A DNA stretch of 64,000 nt from Atopsyche davidsoni (taxonomy: Eukaryota; Arthropoda; Insecta; Trichoptera; Hydrobiosidae): assembly GCA_022113835.1 (NCBI GenBank), contig JAILWY010000019.1:3038001-3102000 (forward strand), written 5' to 3'. The notes beneath the pieces are model-generated. The model made no database searches and had not been told where the DNA came from. It saw only the letters and a list, made by a program, of their open reading frames with translations. A program made the position numbers and the translations under genes. This document shows, in pieces, positions 12,146-23,440 of this stretch. Positions within the stretch are counted from its first letter, which is position 1. Every line of letters begins with the position of its first letter.

Positions 12146-12599
12146 TAAAGTATTATTATCTGAATATTTAACATCTCTAAACGTGAAAGTATACAGCGAT
12201 CTTCTAGGTGTAAGTTTTGCAATACATACACCCAAAAGTACGCATAATTTTGATATCACGACTGGATAACTTGTGGCCCTGTGTTAAGACCAGTCTAAAA
12301 TTAAATTAAATTTTTATGTATCTACTCTTTGTTTAGCATCATACTCTCAGGTGATCACTTTTTGTAGCCGGATTCTAAATCTTGTATGGAAAAATTCTCC
12401 ATAAAGCCGCTTGCAAAAAGTTGAATACGCACATGTTTTCTATAATAAAACAAACACCGTGTAGATATTCTATACTTCGCCGGAACGCCCCGAATATTAT
12501 TTTTATACACTACCGTTATCGAGTTACTTGGTCTTCCCACACGCAGGATGAAAAATGTATGCACCACATTTGAAACACAAGAATAATTTTAAATACCGC

Positions 12600-12760
12600 A
12601 CAACAGGGAACATCTAAATTCCTCTGTGTGCTGCCTCTAATCTTCGCGCGGAGGGTTGGCCCAATTGACTTTGATATGTTTGTTTTTGCCTTTGGATTTC
12701 GCCTGACAAGGGAAAGTCGGTAACTTTTACCCGGCAATACCTTATACATTACTGAGTGAT
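12600..12760. promoter_or_regulatory. Weak GC-enriched segment
   Basis: A modest GC rise contains CTTCGCGCGGAGGG and TTTCGCCTGACAAGGG. No gene is recognised here. Confidence 0.15.
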
Positions 12761-13914
12761 TTACGTCTTATTTCCTAAACTTCTAGACTTGGCCGAAGAA
12801 TAAAGAACGACTAACTGTCGGTTTCTATTTTAAACCCTCCAAGATTTATTCACTTGACATTCGAGATATTATCTATTCGTTTCGCAAGGGGAACTCCCAT
12901 TCGAAAGCGGCACAGTACGTTTATTCACAAATCTTAGTTTATTAATTTGATGCAACCCTAAAATCTATATCTCGAAGTACAACACGATTTTAGTGAAATA
13001 TATTTTAAGTATATAAAGCTGCGCATTCACTGTTAGTCTTATTAATTCACATCGATTTTTTTAATAATTTTTCTTTTAAAGTAAACTATTAAAATAAATC
13101 TCCACTCATCACTAATATGCTTATAGCCTGCAACTTTTATATTACTGGAACTTGAAACCAACACAGTTCATCATGGATACTAAATTTAGTGTAATACACG
13201 TTTATATTTTTTGACTATTCATTTGAACTCATTAATAACTACAAACGCCTTTCTAAGGCTTCAAACACTTGAGCCCTTCCGTAATTTCAAACGTCGAGGG
13301 GTGCAAATTTTAACAAAGGGTTTCACTTTAATTTTAGTCAACTTTCTATAGGTTGATGAACACTTACGAAAATATTTTATTTGTTACACGTGAGTAACTT
13401 TATGTAAAATATTTCAATTTATCTTCTTTTTGTGAAATGATATTGATCCGAATTTTAACTTACCCATAATATTTTTTTGGTATGGCTTAGAAAATATTTT
13501 TTGAATTGACATCTTGATCAGCCTTACGATATGGTATGAGATGATCTATATAATACTTAATATTTTATCCTATATTTATCTTTTACTGTTAACAATATAA
13601 ATATATTTTATTTAAAAAAATCAGATATTTGGACTGAAATATATTATTTTAATTTCAGATGCCATCGTTAATTATTATTGAGGTACTAAATAGTTTATTA
13701 AAATAATTGGTTGTTATGTAATTTTAGCAATAATTTTTGATGAAAATATAATTTTCACTTGCTCAGTGGTATATAGACGAAAGCGATAAAAACGTATTAT
13801 TTTTAAAAGTAAAGAAACAAATTAACTTGATTATTTTACTTTGTACATTTCATAAAAAAAACCCCCATCATTTATCCGATACTCAAAAATATAATTATAT
13901 TTTCTCGCGTCTTT

Positions 13915-14400
13915 GTTGCTACCCGGCTCGCATCACCTCCGAAGTCGTGGGGCACGCCACTGATATCAATAGTTGAGCCGAATCTGCTGGAGATAAGTTG
14001 GCGGTGCATTTTTTAAAAGCGCGATCCAAGAATGAAACTTTCATAAATCGTTTGCCGCCCGGCACGGCGGCGCTAGCGGGCCCGGAGGCGCCGGGGGTGC
14101 CGGGGGTGCCGGGGATGACGGGGGTGACGGGGGTGCCGGGGGCGCCGGGGCTGCCGGGGGTGCCGGGTTTAACAGGGCACGACTGGCGCCACCGAGCGCA
14201 GCCAAACTGCGCATTAACCGGCCGATAATCTTCCATCAGCCCGGGAAATGGGGAAGTCCCGCCAAGTCTTTGTCTGGCACGACGCATCACATTTTACGCT
14301 CGTTGCCGCCTTGAGAATTACGCGTATTATATTAGCTTTTCTTGCCATGTCCCGGAGGAATGGCGCTTTTTCTGCGCTCTTACTGGTGTTCGTGTGCTCC
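13915..14400. promoter_or_regulatory. GC-rich island containing the G-run minisatellite
   Basis: This island surrounds the 9-bp tandem array at 14093-14167. Collagen-like Gly-X-Y frames appear on both strands (13998-14228 plus, 13919-14290 minus) solely because the 9-bp unit preserves frame. Outside the array neither frame is collagen-like, and no splice-bounded exon is evident. The flanks contain GTTGGCGGTGC and GCATTAACCGGCCG. Confidence 0.3.
14093..14167 (+). repeat. 9-bp G-run minisatellite, G-quadruplex candidate
   Basis: Nine runs of three to five G start every nine bases (14093, 14102, 14111, 14120, 14129, 14138, 14147, 14156, 14165), separated by short TGCC, ATGAC, TGAC, CGCC or CTGCC linkers. 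The 9-bp unit reads PGV-like in one frame, which mimics collagen. Runs of at least four G with loops of 4-5 bases satisfy the usual G-quadruplex pattern on the + strand. Confidence 0.85.
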
Positions 14401-14427
14401 CTGCGTCGCTGAATTTTGAATTTATTG

Positions 14428-14442
14428 TTTTTTTTTTTTTTT
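14428..14442. repeat. Poly(T) tract
   Basis: An uninterrupted run of 15 T lies just downstream of the GC island that contains the G-run array. Confidence 0.75.
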
Positions 14443-14770
14443 GTTATTTGGTTGCCACATCTTGTATATCGTTTATATCTTACCGAAAGTGACATATAGA
14501 CGGCTTTAATTTGTAACCATATTAAATTGTTTAATTTTGACAAAAAAGAAATGCTTCTAGAACTCGTGATAATTGTGTTCATTTGAAAATTAATTGAAGT
14601 GTTTCGATCATGTTATGAAATAGATTTTCAGTATTCATCTATCAAAACTATCAATAATTGAAAAAAAATAAAATACTTAATGAAGAAACATCTTTTTAAT
14701 ATTATTTCAGGACCTGACACTTTTTTTCGATGATTGAATAATACTTATTCCTCCCAATGACTTAAATACT

Positions 14771-14890
14771 TCAATATTTTTGACAGAGTGTATTTGGTGG
14801 ATTTCCATTTGAATATTTTGAATAAATCATTTTTGTAATTTTTCCACATGTTTAATTTTATTGGCAACTATTTACGCCAACCTTTCACGT
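14771..14890 (+). mobile_element. Foldback MITE family, degraded copy A
   Basis: It starts TCAATATTTTTGACAGAG, continues through TGGATTTCCA and TTTTTCCACATG, and ends near GCCAACCTTTCACGT. The order of these words is the same as in the copies at 15621 and 47149. Several substitutions and the absence of a second arm mark it as an old, one-armed copy. No coding capacity is present. Confidence 0.7.
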
Positions 14891-15289
14891 TTCAAGTTTG
14901 GATTTTTAAATAACTCCAATAGAAGGCTTCGATTTGTGAATTATTTAGCTTTATTCGCATAATGTAACCACACTCAAACATGATCAGTTGCCTACTCAGC
15001 TTACCATTTTTTTTTCAGTATATTCCCGTTATTCCATAATGGAACTGATAAAGACTTGTCTGCTTGTGGGGAATCATATAACCAATGTTACTCATATCGA
15101 AACCGATGTTCATTTAGATAAATTTAAGCTCATATGTAAAAATACCCAATAGAACATCTATTTTACATGACTAGAAAACAAATCCCTACACTCGATTCAT
15201 AAATCAGTAAGCGTCATCTACCGACTAGAAAAACTGTGTCATTAAATCGAGCAATAAATATTAAAGATCACACTAAACGTGGTGTGGGT

Positions 15290-15520
15290 TTCTGGTTTCA
15301 TCCCACATTTAACCACTTAACCGCCTCCGTGGCTCATTAGGAGCAGTCTGGAGCAGAAACTGCCCGTAAAATCCTGTAAATTCCTTCAGGTTTTTTCGGG
15401 GCGTTTTTTAGGCGTCATATTTTACAGCGCGAGGACTCCAGCCATCCGTACTGCGCACTCTGACACGTGTAATTAACCAAACTACGTTAGAAATATCGCC
15501 CCCGATGGAAGTGTCGCGCT
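15290..15520. promoter_or_regulatory. GC-enriched island
   Basis: Non-coding segment with AACCACTTAACCGCCTCC, GAGCAGTCTGGAGCAGAAAC and CACGTGTAATTAACC. The last puts an E-box core (CACGTG) directly beside a TAATTA homeodomain-type core. No gene is seen. Confidence 0.28.
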
Positions 15521-15620
15521 ATGGTGTCGTCATTTTAGATATGCATCATGTCGGAATATTTATTTTATCATTATTTATTACATCTACTTCTTAGGTTGTT
15601 GTAAAATACTAAATAAATAA

Positions 15621-15758
15621 ATTCAATATTTTTGACAGAGAGTACTGGGTGGAATTCCATTTTAATATTTTTGACTAAAATACTTGAGTGATTTTCCACA
15701 TGAAACCGGTCACAAATGTGGAAAATCACTCAAGTATTTTACTCAAAAATATTAAAAT
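15621..15758 (+). mobile_element. Foldback MITE family, hairpin copy B
   Basis: After a leading ATTCAATATTTTTGACAG segment, two 43-nt arms (15659-15701 and 15716-15758) are inverted copies with one mismatch and a 14-nt loop that includes ACCGGTCAC. The leading about 35-nt segment and the first part of the arm look like a degenerate tandem duplication: both begin AATATTTTTGAC and end near TTCCA. This is an internally shortened copy of the longer hairpin at 47149. Confidence 0.8.
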
Positions 15759-16319
15759 AAATATATGCATTTTTCAACACAAATTTTTATATGCGAAATT
15801 CACTTCTCCAGAATCAAATCGTTTATACCAAATATTTTTTGCAATTGAATAATTCAGCTACCGCCGTTATCCAACTGTCTTAAAATTAAAAAATTAAACA
15901 CTTTTGACGTTTATTAACATTTCTTTAACTCGATTAAACATTACTTACTGGACTTGGATGCTTCGTCTTTTACTAATTTTAACAATTTTATTTTATCCCA
16001 GAAAAATGCACGAGTATTTAATGCGGATAACCTTTTCGTTCTCAATGCCATTATAAATTAATTTCGCGTTTTATAATCTTAAATTTATAAATATGTGAAA
16101 AGTAGTGTTTTTGCGTATTGACATAGAATGCATGCTCAAGAAAATTCTATTCAACAAATGTCGACTGCAATATACGTATGTAAATCTACAATCTTGCCCT
16201 GATATATGATCATTCGAGTAATAAACATTTTTAACACGTTTGGTAAATTTCTAACTAGTCTTTCAAATGACGTACACATTAGCCATAATATAATTAGCGA
16301 CTTGTTGAACAAAATAAAT

Positions 16320-16760
16320 CACCGACTTCGCAATACACAGCGCTCCTGCGAGCTTGCCAAAACTCTCCTCAGGCACATCGCTCGATCAGCCCCCTACGCA
16401 GGTACACAGAATTTGTTTTACATTTCGAAACAAAGTTGAACACGAGCGCGGCGGCCATACGTCATACGACGGCAGCGAGCGGGGCGGCTGGAAGTCGTTC
16501 CTGCGCTTAGTTTGGCTGATTTTACATAAGCGCGCTTCATTAGAAGCCGAGACGATAGCGCACTTCGGATGCTAAGTCGCGGCCGCGTTCGTAAATGTGA
16601 CTCGAGATATATGGGATATGTCTAACACATGGGCAGGCCCGCTGACAACACCCGGGCCGGACGACGAGTGTTCCCGGGAAGTAGCGAGGTGCAACTCGTG
16701 TTTCGCCTTTTGATATTTGAAGAAACGTTGTGCTGCGAAAATACGGAAATTGGCGTTAGG
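16320..16760. promoter_or_regulatory. GC-rich island
   Basis: A dense CG-rich region includes GAGCGCGGCGGCCATACG, AGCGAGCGGGGCGGC and TCGCGGCCGCGTTCG. Three overlapping plus frames (16206-16439, 16354-16575, 16629-16844) cross it in different phases with no recognisable domains or consistent splice boundaries. It has no coding evidence. Candidate roles are enhancer, Polycomb-type element (GCCAT cores) or distal promoter. Confidence 0.3.
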
Positions 16761-17689
16761 CGAGCAAATGCGATCACTGATATTAATTTGTTGACACGTC
16801 TTGAAATTTCGTACCTGAAACGTTTAAACCTATATTTAAAATAGAAAAATTAATTGAAGACATATAATATTATATTTTATGAGTTTGGGTGAAAATGCAA
16901 GGTTTTAAAAATAATTTTTAAATGATAATCATGAATAATTTCAATCTTTGTGTATGTTGCACCGAAACATTGATTATCCAATTGAACATTATATTAGTTT
17001 TGGGTATTTTTTTTATTGATATTTATTGTATTGTGTAAGAAAAACCTGCTTGTATAATGAAAAGGTGGCAATTGGGTGCCATGATGCATGATATCTGTTT
17101 CCAGCTCTCTCTTAGTCTATATTGGGAAAATATACTCTGTGCGGATTTTTTTTTACTTGGAATCCTTCAATAACTATAAAATCTTTCTCACATTTAGGTT
17201 CAAATACTAATTTTGTTGTTTTATAATATATTTTAAAAAAACCAATTCTGTTTTGAATCAACATATATTTAACTTGTCAAATATGTGATCTTATTTTACT
17301 ATTTATTATTAATTTGCAACATGTCCTCATTAATCCGTACAGGCTTGTTAAGTTATTAAACTTCTCTCACAATAAGCGACTAAAATCTTTATATTAAAAA
17401 CGTTTATTCAAAGCTCTCTTTAAAGCAAAGTCCCCCGGCTGGCAAACGAATCAAGGGATTAGGCTACCATAGCCAAAATATGTGAGTAACAAGTCGTGCT
17501 TTGTTATAAATATACATTTTTATCTCGACATTTTATAAATGCAGTCTTTAAATTGAATAATTTACGTTTCATGGACACTATTCATCAATATTAACAATGT
17601 GAAAATTTTATTCGATAATGATCACGTATTGTTGAATTTCATGTTCTGGCATGCAACCGGAATATTCACACTGATTATTAAATAGAACA

Positions 17690-18010
17690 TATTGGTAAAT
17701 ATTATATTGTTCTCGCTAAGCTGGCAGCTCGGCTGGGTTTTGATTGTAATATTATTAATTTGGCCCGCCTGCACTACCTTGTCGCGGACAAAGCAAATCC
17801 GTCACCGGCCTCGATGCCGTTATTATCAATTTGCGACCGTTTTCCCGGCTGTTTTCCAGCGGCAGTCCAGCGCGCTGCCCGGGGCTGTTTAATCGACCGA
17901 GAGATTTTCATATTTATTATAAACCGACGGCGTACGTCGCGTTTTATTGCGCTCCAAACGCACCGAAGTATTTCTAGCGATAGTCGGAACGACCGACATA
18001 GTGAATACTT
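17690..18010. promoter_or_regulatory. GC island with A/T homeodomain-like words
   Basis: It contains AATATTATTAATTTGGCC, GTTATTATCAATTTGCG, CTGTTTAATCGACC and TATTTATTATAAACCGACG between CG-rich blocks. TAAT and TTTATTA words beside CG-rich sequence fit an insect developmental enhancer. The 66- and 106-residue frames across it are in different phases and not protein-like. Confidence 0.35.
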
Positions 18011-18369
18011 GTTTATTTTTTGTTTTGTTCTTTTTTTTAGTCATTATTATGCTTTAAATATACCGGTGCAAGTTTTTTGAGCATTATTTTCATTCATTTT
18101 TTTTTCAAATTTAAGACAACCCTATGTCAAACATTGTTGCAATTAGATAGTTTCAACTATTATCAAAACCTTGTGCATCTATGATGAATGTGTTTTTAAT
18201 AGCGTGTGTATATTGATACATATTTACGTAACCTAACCTCCTAACGTCCTTCAGTCGTCATTTTAAATAAACCAAATACTTTCATCAAAACACCCACATG
18301 CCTTAATGTATGAAAAAAATAATATGTATTGATAAATAAAATTGTTTTTTTCGAAACACACATAAAAAC

Positions 18370-18620
18370 CAATCTACTGAAATGTACAACGGCCAACCTC
18401 TCTTTCGTGAGTCTGCCATAAGAACTCCCGAATTAGCAACGTCACATCATCACTTAGTTCGAATCCGCAAGTGCAGAGCTGACGCGGTCCTCGGCGATCA
18501 GTGTTCTTCCTGTGATGATCACAAGCCGGGATGTCGTACACTCGGTACAGATGTCGGACAAGACCGTCGCGACGCTGCCGCCCGAGCAAAGACGTCTTGA
18601 AGTCGCCAACAGCTGAAGAT
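18370..18620. other. Unassigned non-AT segment, possible decayed element
   Basis: About 250 bp of balanced, coding-like composition differ from the other islands by lacking TAATTA words and extreme CG clusters. Long frames are open on both strands (18382-18600 plus, 18374-18589 minus). The minus frame contains a C-x-C motif (LCTCGFEL) and an internal HLYRVYDIPACDHH stretch, but I recognise no family. It may be a fragment of an old transposon or a diverged exon. Confidence 0.2.
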
Positions 18621-19429
18621 ATGCGGAATACTTGTGATTTCGAGGAACGAAAAATTATTTATTTGTAAAAAAATAAATCAATAAATAGATACTTAAACAG
18701 TACTTTTGATGGTGTGTCAACACATGTAATATGGTAAACTCTCACAGTAAAACGTATATTTGTCTTTCGATGTTGCTCAAAAGCATTAAAGCGATCCATT
18801 ATTACAAAGAAGCTCTAAACATAAGACAGCGATTCTCTAGTTTACGTGGATAGATACTTTTATTTCTGTTCCAAAATAGATAGGCATTCGAGAGTTACAA
18901 ATATGTGTTGTTTTAAGCATGTGTCGTTTTTAGGTGAAAGTTTGTCACTACATATTGCTTCTGTTTTGTGTTTTAAGACATATATTTTCTCCCCTAAATA
19001 AGAAAAATTAACGTGACTACTACTAGTTTATAAATAGTAACACACTAATAATTCTAAAAGAGACAATCCTATCGGTTTAATTATACCTAAATGTATAATA
19101 AAATGTACTCGTAAATTCAATCACTACGCTATGTAATCAATTAATCATTACGCTACGTAATCAATCACCAATTATTTCATAAAAACTGTTATGCATTAAA
19201 TATGGAATTGAAAAATCATTGTTTTCAAATATGCATTTCATGCGTAATACATCTCAAATTAAAATGACAGTTATAATTATTTTTAAAATGTATCATTTAC
19301 ACAAACTCAATGAATTTGTTGTCTAGCACTGCTTATCATATAAAGTACATCGGAAACAAAAAACGAAATATATTGGATTAAAAAAATTATTTTATCAAAA
19401 AAATTGACAAATAATCTGATGTCTTGAAC

Positions 19430-19800
19430 CGCGCTTCTTATAAGACACGTCGCACACGAAATTGAAAATTGGGAAATCCCCGATCGGCGCGGCTCTGCGG
19501 TGGGATATTTGCGGCCTCCTCGGCCGTTAAGTCTCTCCCAGTAAATCAGCTCGCGCGGGTTATTTACGGCTGCCTGTAATTATGTTTATAGAGCGCGGAG
19601 AGATTAGATTGTCTCATGAAAACATCTCTACTGCGCGGGGTGGCTGTGATGGACTGCGCAGATGGCCGACGCGCACCGCGCAGGGCTCCTCCGCTCTAAT
19701 TGTCGGGGAGTCGCTTGTTTGTCTGCCTCGCGTACACTCGGGATTAGAAGCAATGATTTAAATGTCGCGCTTGAGACTGAGTACTTATGCTTTAGTCTAG
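19430..19800. promoter_or_regulatory. GC-rich island with a kappaB-like word
   Basis: It includes GGGAAATCCC at 19471-19480, which matches the NF-kappaB/Rel consensus; GGTTATTTACGGCTGCC; GTAATTATGTTTATAGAGCG; and several TGCGC clusters. No gene is called. The mix of a Rel-like word and TAATTA/TTTATAG words is consistent with a regulatory element, but motif matches of this length occur by chance. Confidence 0.33.
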
Positions 19801-20429
19801 AACTTTATGGGTTTATTTGGTGGGTCTAAATCTTTGGTTTATATTAAGCATAAGTTTTGGTATTGTATATATTTTTTTAGATAACGCTGCGTTTATTTCA
19901 CTTAAGGTATTAAATATATTTTAATCCGTTTTTCTATGTGTAATATTAAAAATACGGTTTGAGCTTTAGATTTTCATTTGTTTAAAAATTTAGTAAGATG
20001 AAAAAGTCTGTGAAACTTCATTAAATTTTTTTTTTTATAGTCCATAATAATATTTGATTTATTTTTCATTGATAAATCTATATAAAGTAGTGATTTTAAT
20101 TTTTTTTTCGCCAAATTGGTCGTATTTTGTGGACTATTGGTATAATGGAGTTAGCAGCATGAGGACAGTCGAGATTGTATGAATTGTGGGAGCCTTGGAT
20201 TCTCATACTGGTTGGCACTGTTGGAGACTTCTATTATTACTAGATACAATTCAATGTATCAAAAATACTACAGCACCGACTTAAAGGTATCATATATCAG
20301 ACTTAAAGGCCTTATCACAATGACTCTGTCGAGCTTTGCAAAAAGTAGCCAATAAAATATTTTTATTTGGTTTATAAATTGAGAAGTATTATATAAGTAA
20401 TATTAGTTTTTATATCAATTAAAAAGTGA

Positions 20430-20810
20430 GTAGGGCAAAAAAATTAGTTACATCTTGCCATGCAGCCCTAACGATCAGCACCCATTCCAAATCGCGACGC
20501 GAGATAGCCAAGATCTCCGTCTCTCGTCTTCTGGGAAGCGGTTACCCCGCGCGTCCGTGTGTGAAATCACAGTTTAATATGCCCCTAACAGTTATCTGCG
20601 CATCCGCGGGCCTTTCTGCCATAAATAATAGCCCCTGGGTTATTGTTCACGGAATTATATATTTAAAAGTACATCGGTGTTAACTCATCGATCTGACGTT
20701 AACCGTTTACGCTGAAACGTCCAATATTCGCAGACGCGCTAACATTTATAGTAAGCGCGCACGTTGCATTTCTCAAAAGTAATCACTTTGAATGCTCTTC
20801 GTTAAACGTT
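20430..20810. promoter_or_regulatory. GC-enriched island
   Basis: A non-coding segment with CAGTTTAATATGCCCC, GCCATAAATAATAGCCCC and GGTTATTGTTCACGG, followed by ACGTTAACCGTTTACGC. The 85-residue plus frame crosses it but its end lies in AT-rich sequence and its residues match nothing I know. Confidence 0.3.
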
Positions 20811-21899
20811 AAAAGATATATATTTTCAGTATTTTTTTTCATTCTGGAGTGAATTGTATTTTATTTTATAATAAGTTTTTTTCCTTTCATTTGGTTCACT
20901 CTATAGTGATGATACCTACATTTTTGAAAATCTCTTTCTTGACGTTTAGTTAATTTTTTTTTGTCATTCAAGAAGGATAATTTTTAACACATAATTTGTA
21001 GGCATGTATTTATTTTCATATTAAAATATTTCAAATATTTTTTTTAGAATTATGGCAATTTTTTTTAATAATAATTATGACAAATAAATAGAGTACATTT
21101 AACAACTTTATTTTTTTAACGCATTTAAATATCTCACCCTACACCAATAAAATAACCTCACTTGTGATTAGTTTTTATGTATTAAAACACTGCAGAAGCA
21201 GACACCTTTAGATGCCAAGTTTCCTAAAATGGAATCGTATGAGGGTGTGCTTGCGGTCGCCCCTTATCTCCACATCTAGCACATTCCATTCGATATTTTT
21301 TGCATAAACCACAAAAAAAACAAACTCACTAATCCATTGTCAAATTAATACTTAAACCTCCTGAGGGGGCATTACATCAGTGAGCGATTCGCATATTGAT
21401 ATATCGCTTCTGACATTACAGTTCTTGTGAATCTATACATCGGATCTTTAAATCTTGGTGGGTTTCACATTCTTCTACTGCCATTTTCTATAAGGTCAGC
21501 GGCTCCTAACTTAAATCTTAAACATATATATTTCTGAATACACACATAAGATGTAGAGGCATTTAATATTAACAGCAGTAATTTCGACAAAATATTCTTG
21601 GATTAGCTCTTAACTAAAAAAAAGTCGGCTGTGGTTTTGGTTTGAATCGAAATCTATGGTTTATTTATTTGTTTTCCATGTTGTAGAGATCTTGTATCTT
21701 ACTACATTGACATCTCGATGCAAGTTTGGAAATTTGGCAAACAATAAAAGCGAAAATTGCAAATATCTAAAAACAACATATAACATAGAGGTTTCAGAAA
21801 ATTAGGAGACTAAACAAAAATCAGAAGGGAACATAGAAGATTCATTTTTTTCAGCGGTACTTTAAATGTCATTTTACGTAAAAATATGCGACTTTTGTA

Positions 21900-22200
21900 A
21901 CTAAATTTCAGTGGCTCTACTGTTCGGACATTCTCGGGCTTAAAGAGCACTGCCGGCCAAGGCTGCTGGCGCTGTCTGTCCTGTAACCCGATCCTTTTTT
22001 TGTTCGGTGATTCTCTGTTCGGTGCCGTCCTCGTTTTTTTGTCCTCTCGGGTCTGCAATATGACCTACAATGCGCGTGCAGTCGATAGTATTATAATAAA
22101 TTACACGTTCTATGAGGAGCTTGACACATTTTATTCGTTTCCAAGTCAGACTCGCATGCAGGTAAAGGCTGGCTACAACCTCGCAAAATAACCCCAAGTA
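21900..22200. promoter_or_regulatory. Moderately GC-enriched segment
   Basis: Balanced composition with GCACTGCCGGCCAAGGC and CTACAATGCGCGTGCAG. Overlapping frames occur on both strands (22000-22191 plus; 21810-22058 and 21940-22257 minus), none recognisable. No gene is called. Confidence 0.18.
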
Positions 22201-22999
22201 GCTGGATTCTTTTGCGTTATCTGATATATATTTTAAATATAAAAGATTTGGGTGCAATTTGTAGATGAATTAATTTTAATTCATTATATATTTTATTTTT
22301 AGCGAGTGTTGTGAGTATCATCGGATTCTTCATCAATTACAATGTATATTCATTTAATAATATTTCAAATAAAATATTTTTATAAACGAAAAATGATTTG
22401 ACATATGCTGAATTCGTTTCCCTTTTTGCCTCTTTAGGACTAGAGCGTGTTAAGCTTTTAAATGAAGCTTTAGAAATTATGCTTTTTTGTTAATTTCTTT
22501 ATATTTAGTTGCGTAATTGCTCTTAAATTTTCATTATATTTAATAAGTATTTTAATATTCACAATACTATTTATTCTAAGAATAGTTTTTAAACTTTTCA
22601 AATTGTTTTGAGAAATATATGAGTTACTTTTATTGTTGAATGTTAGTTTTTCATGCTTATTTCAAGCTGCACGTTTTTCTATGTAACTTATTTTAGTTTT
22701 ATATCATTTTTTTATGAACAACAGTCTTCTCAACATTTTCACAACACAGCATTTATTTATTTTTATTAGTATTTGGTGAAAACCACATTTCTTTTGAAAG
22801 GTTAATAAAAATATATTTTCGATAAACATTCGACAAACTTGAGTAAACGCGAAAAAATGTTTTTTTAAATCTAAGTTGTTGTTGTACAAATAAATGCTTA
22901 GTAACTGTACTTAAGTATCGACTTTATTTCATCATTGGTTAACACGTGTGATTATTTCAATAGTATATAATACACTACTGTACCAGTCAAGTATCTTAT

Positions 23000-23440
23000 T
23001 TTTCCACTTATTAAACCCGGTCACTGCGCGGGTGATTGATCGACCTGAGCCGAGCCCTGCGTACGACCTTACATAATTAGCTCTCAGCACAACAGATTAC
23101 CCGGAGGCCAAAAAAGTGACATCACACCCACGAGTGCTTGATCTGCAGCCTTCGAATGGCTAACGACACTTTCTGGTTGCTATTCGTTATCTCGGCACGA
23201 GGTCTCGGTGTCAGAGGGCCTCCCCCGGGATGCGATCCCGTAATGGACGCCAAAATACCCGGGCGTCAGCGGGGCTCGAACCGACGACATCTGCTCGCAC
23301 GCATAAACACACCATTCGGCCATGTGACGCGAGGAGTTAATGAAGCATTTCAAGTGATTCTTTCCTTCTCGTCCAGGGGTGTGTCAATGTGTTCTACCTC
23401 GAGTAGCGAGAATAACCCCCCGCATAGGCTGTTATAAACT
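23000..23440. promoter_or_regulatory. GC-rich island containing a tRNA-like segment
   Basis: This island includes CCCGGTCACTGCGCGGG, ATAATTAGCTCTCAGC, CCCCGGGATGCGATCCCG (an imperfect palindrome) and the tRNA-like stretch at 23263-23330. The plus frame at 23138-23437 is not recognisable. Confidence 0.28.
23263..23330 (-). repeat. tRNA-like segment (degenerate tRNA or tRNA-derived SINE head)
   Basis: On the minus strand, GCGTCAC begins a 68-nt unit that contains TGGCCGAATGGT (A-box-like) and, about 30 nt later, GGTTCGAGCCCC (B-box-like), ending in TGACGC that pairs with the start over six bases. The T stem has at least one mismatch, the length is below a normal tRNA, and no good anticodon stem is visible. 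A functional tRNA is unlikely. A pseudogene or a SINE head is possible, and chance is not excluded. Confidence 0.25.

Noticed and set aside
13998..14228. Collagen-like Gly-X-Y frame
   Set aside because: It comes from a 9-bp tandem repeat that gives similar peptides on both strands, and the flanking frame is not collagen-like.
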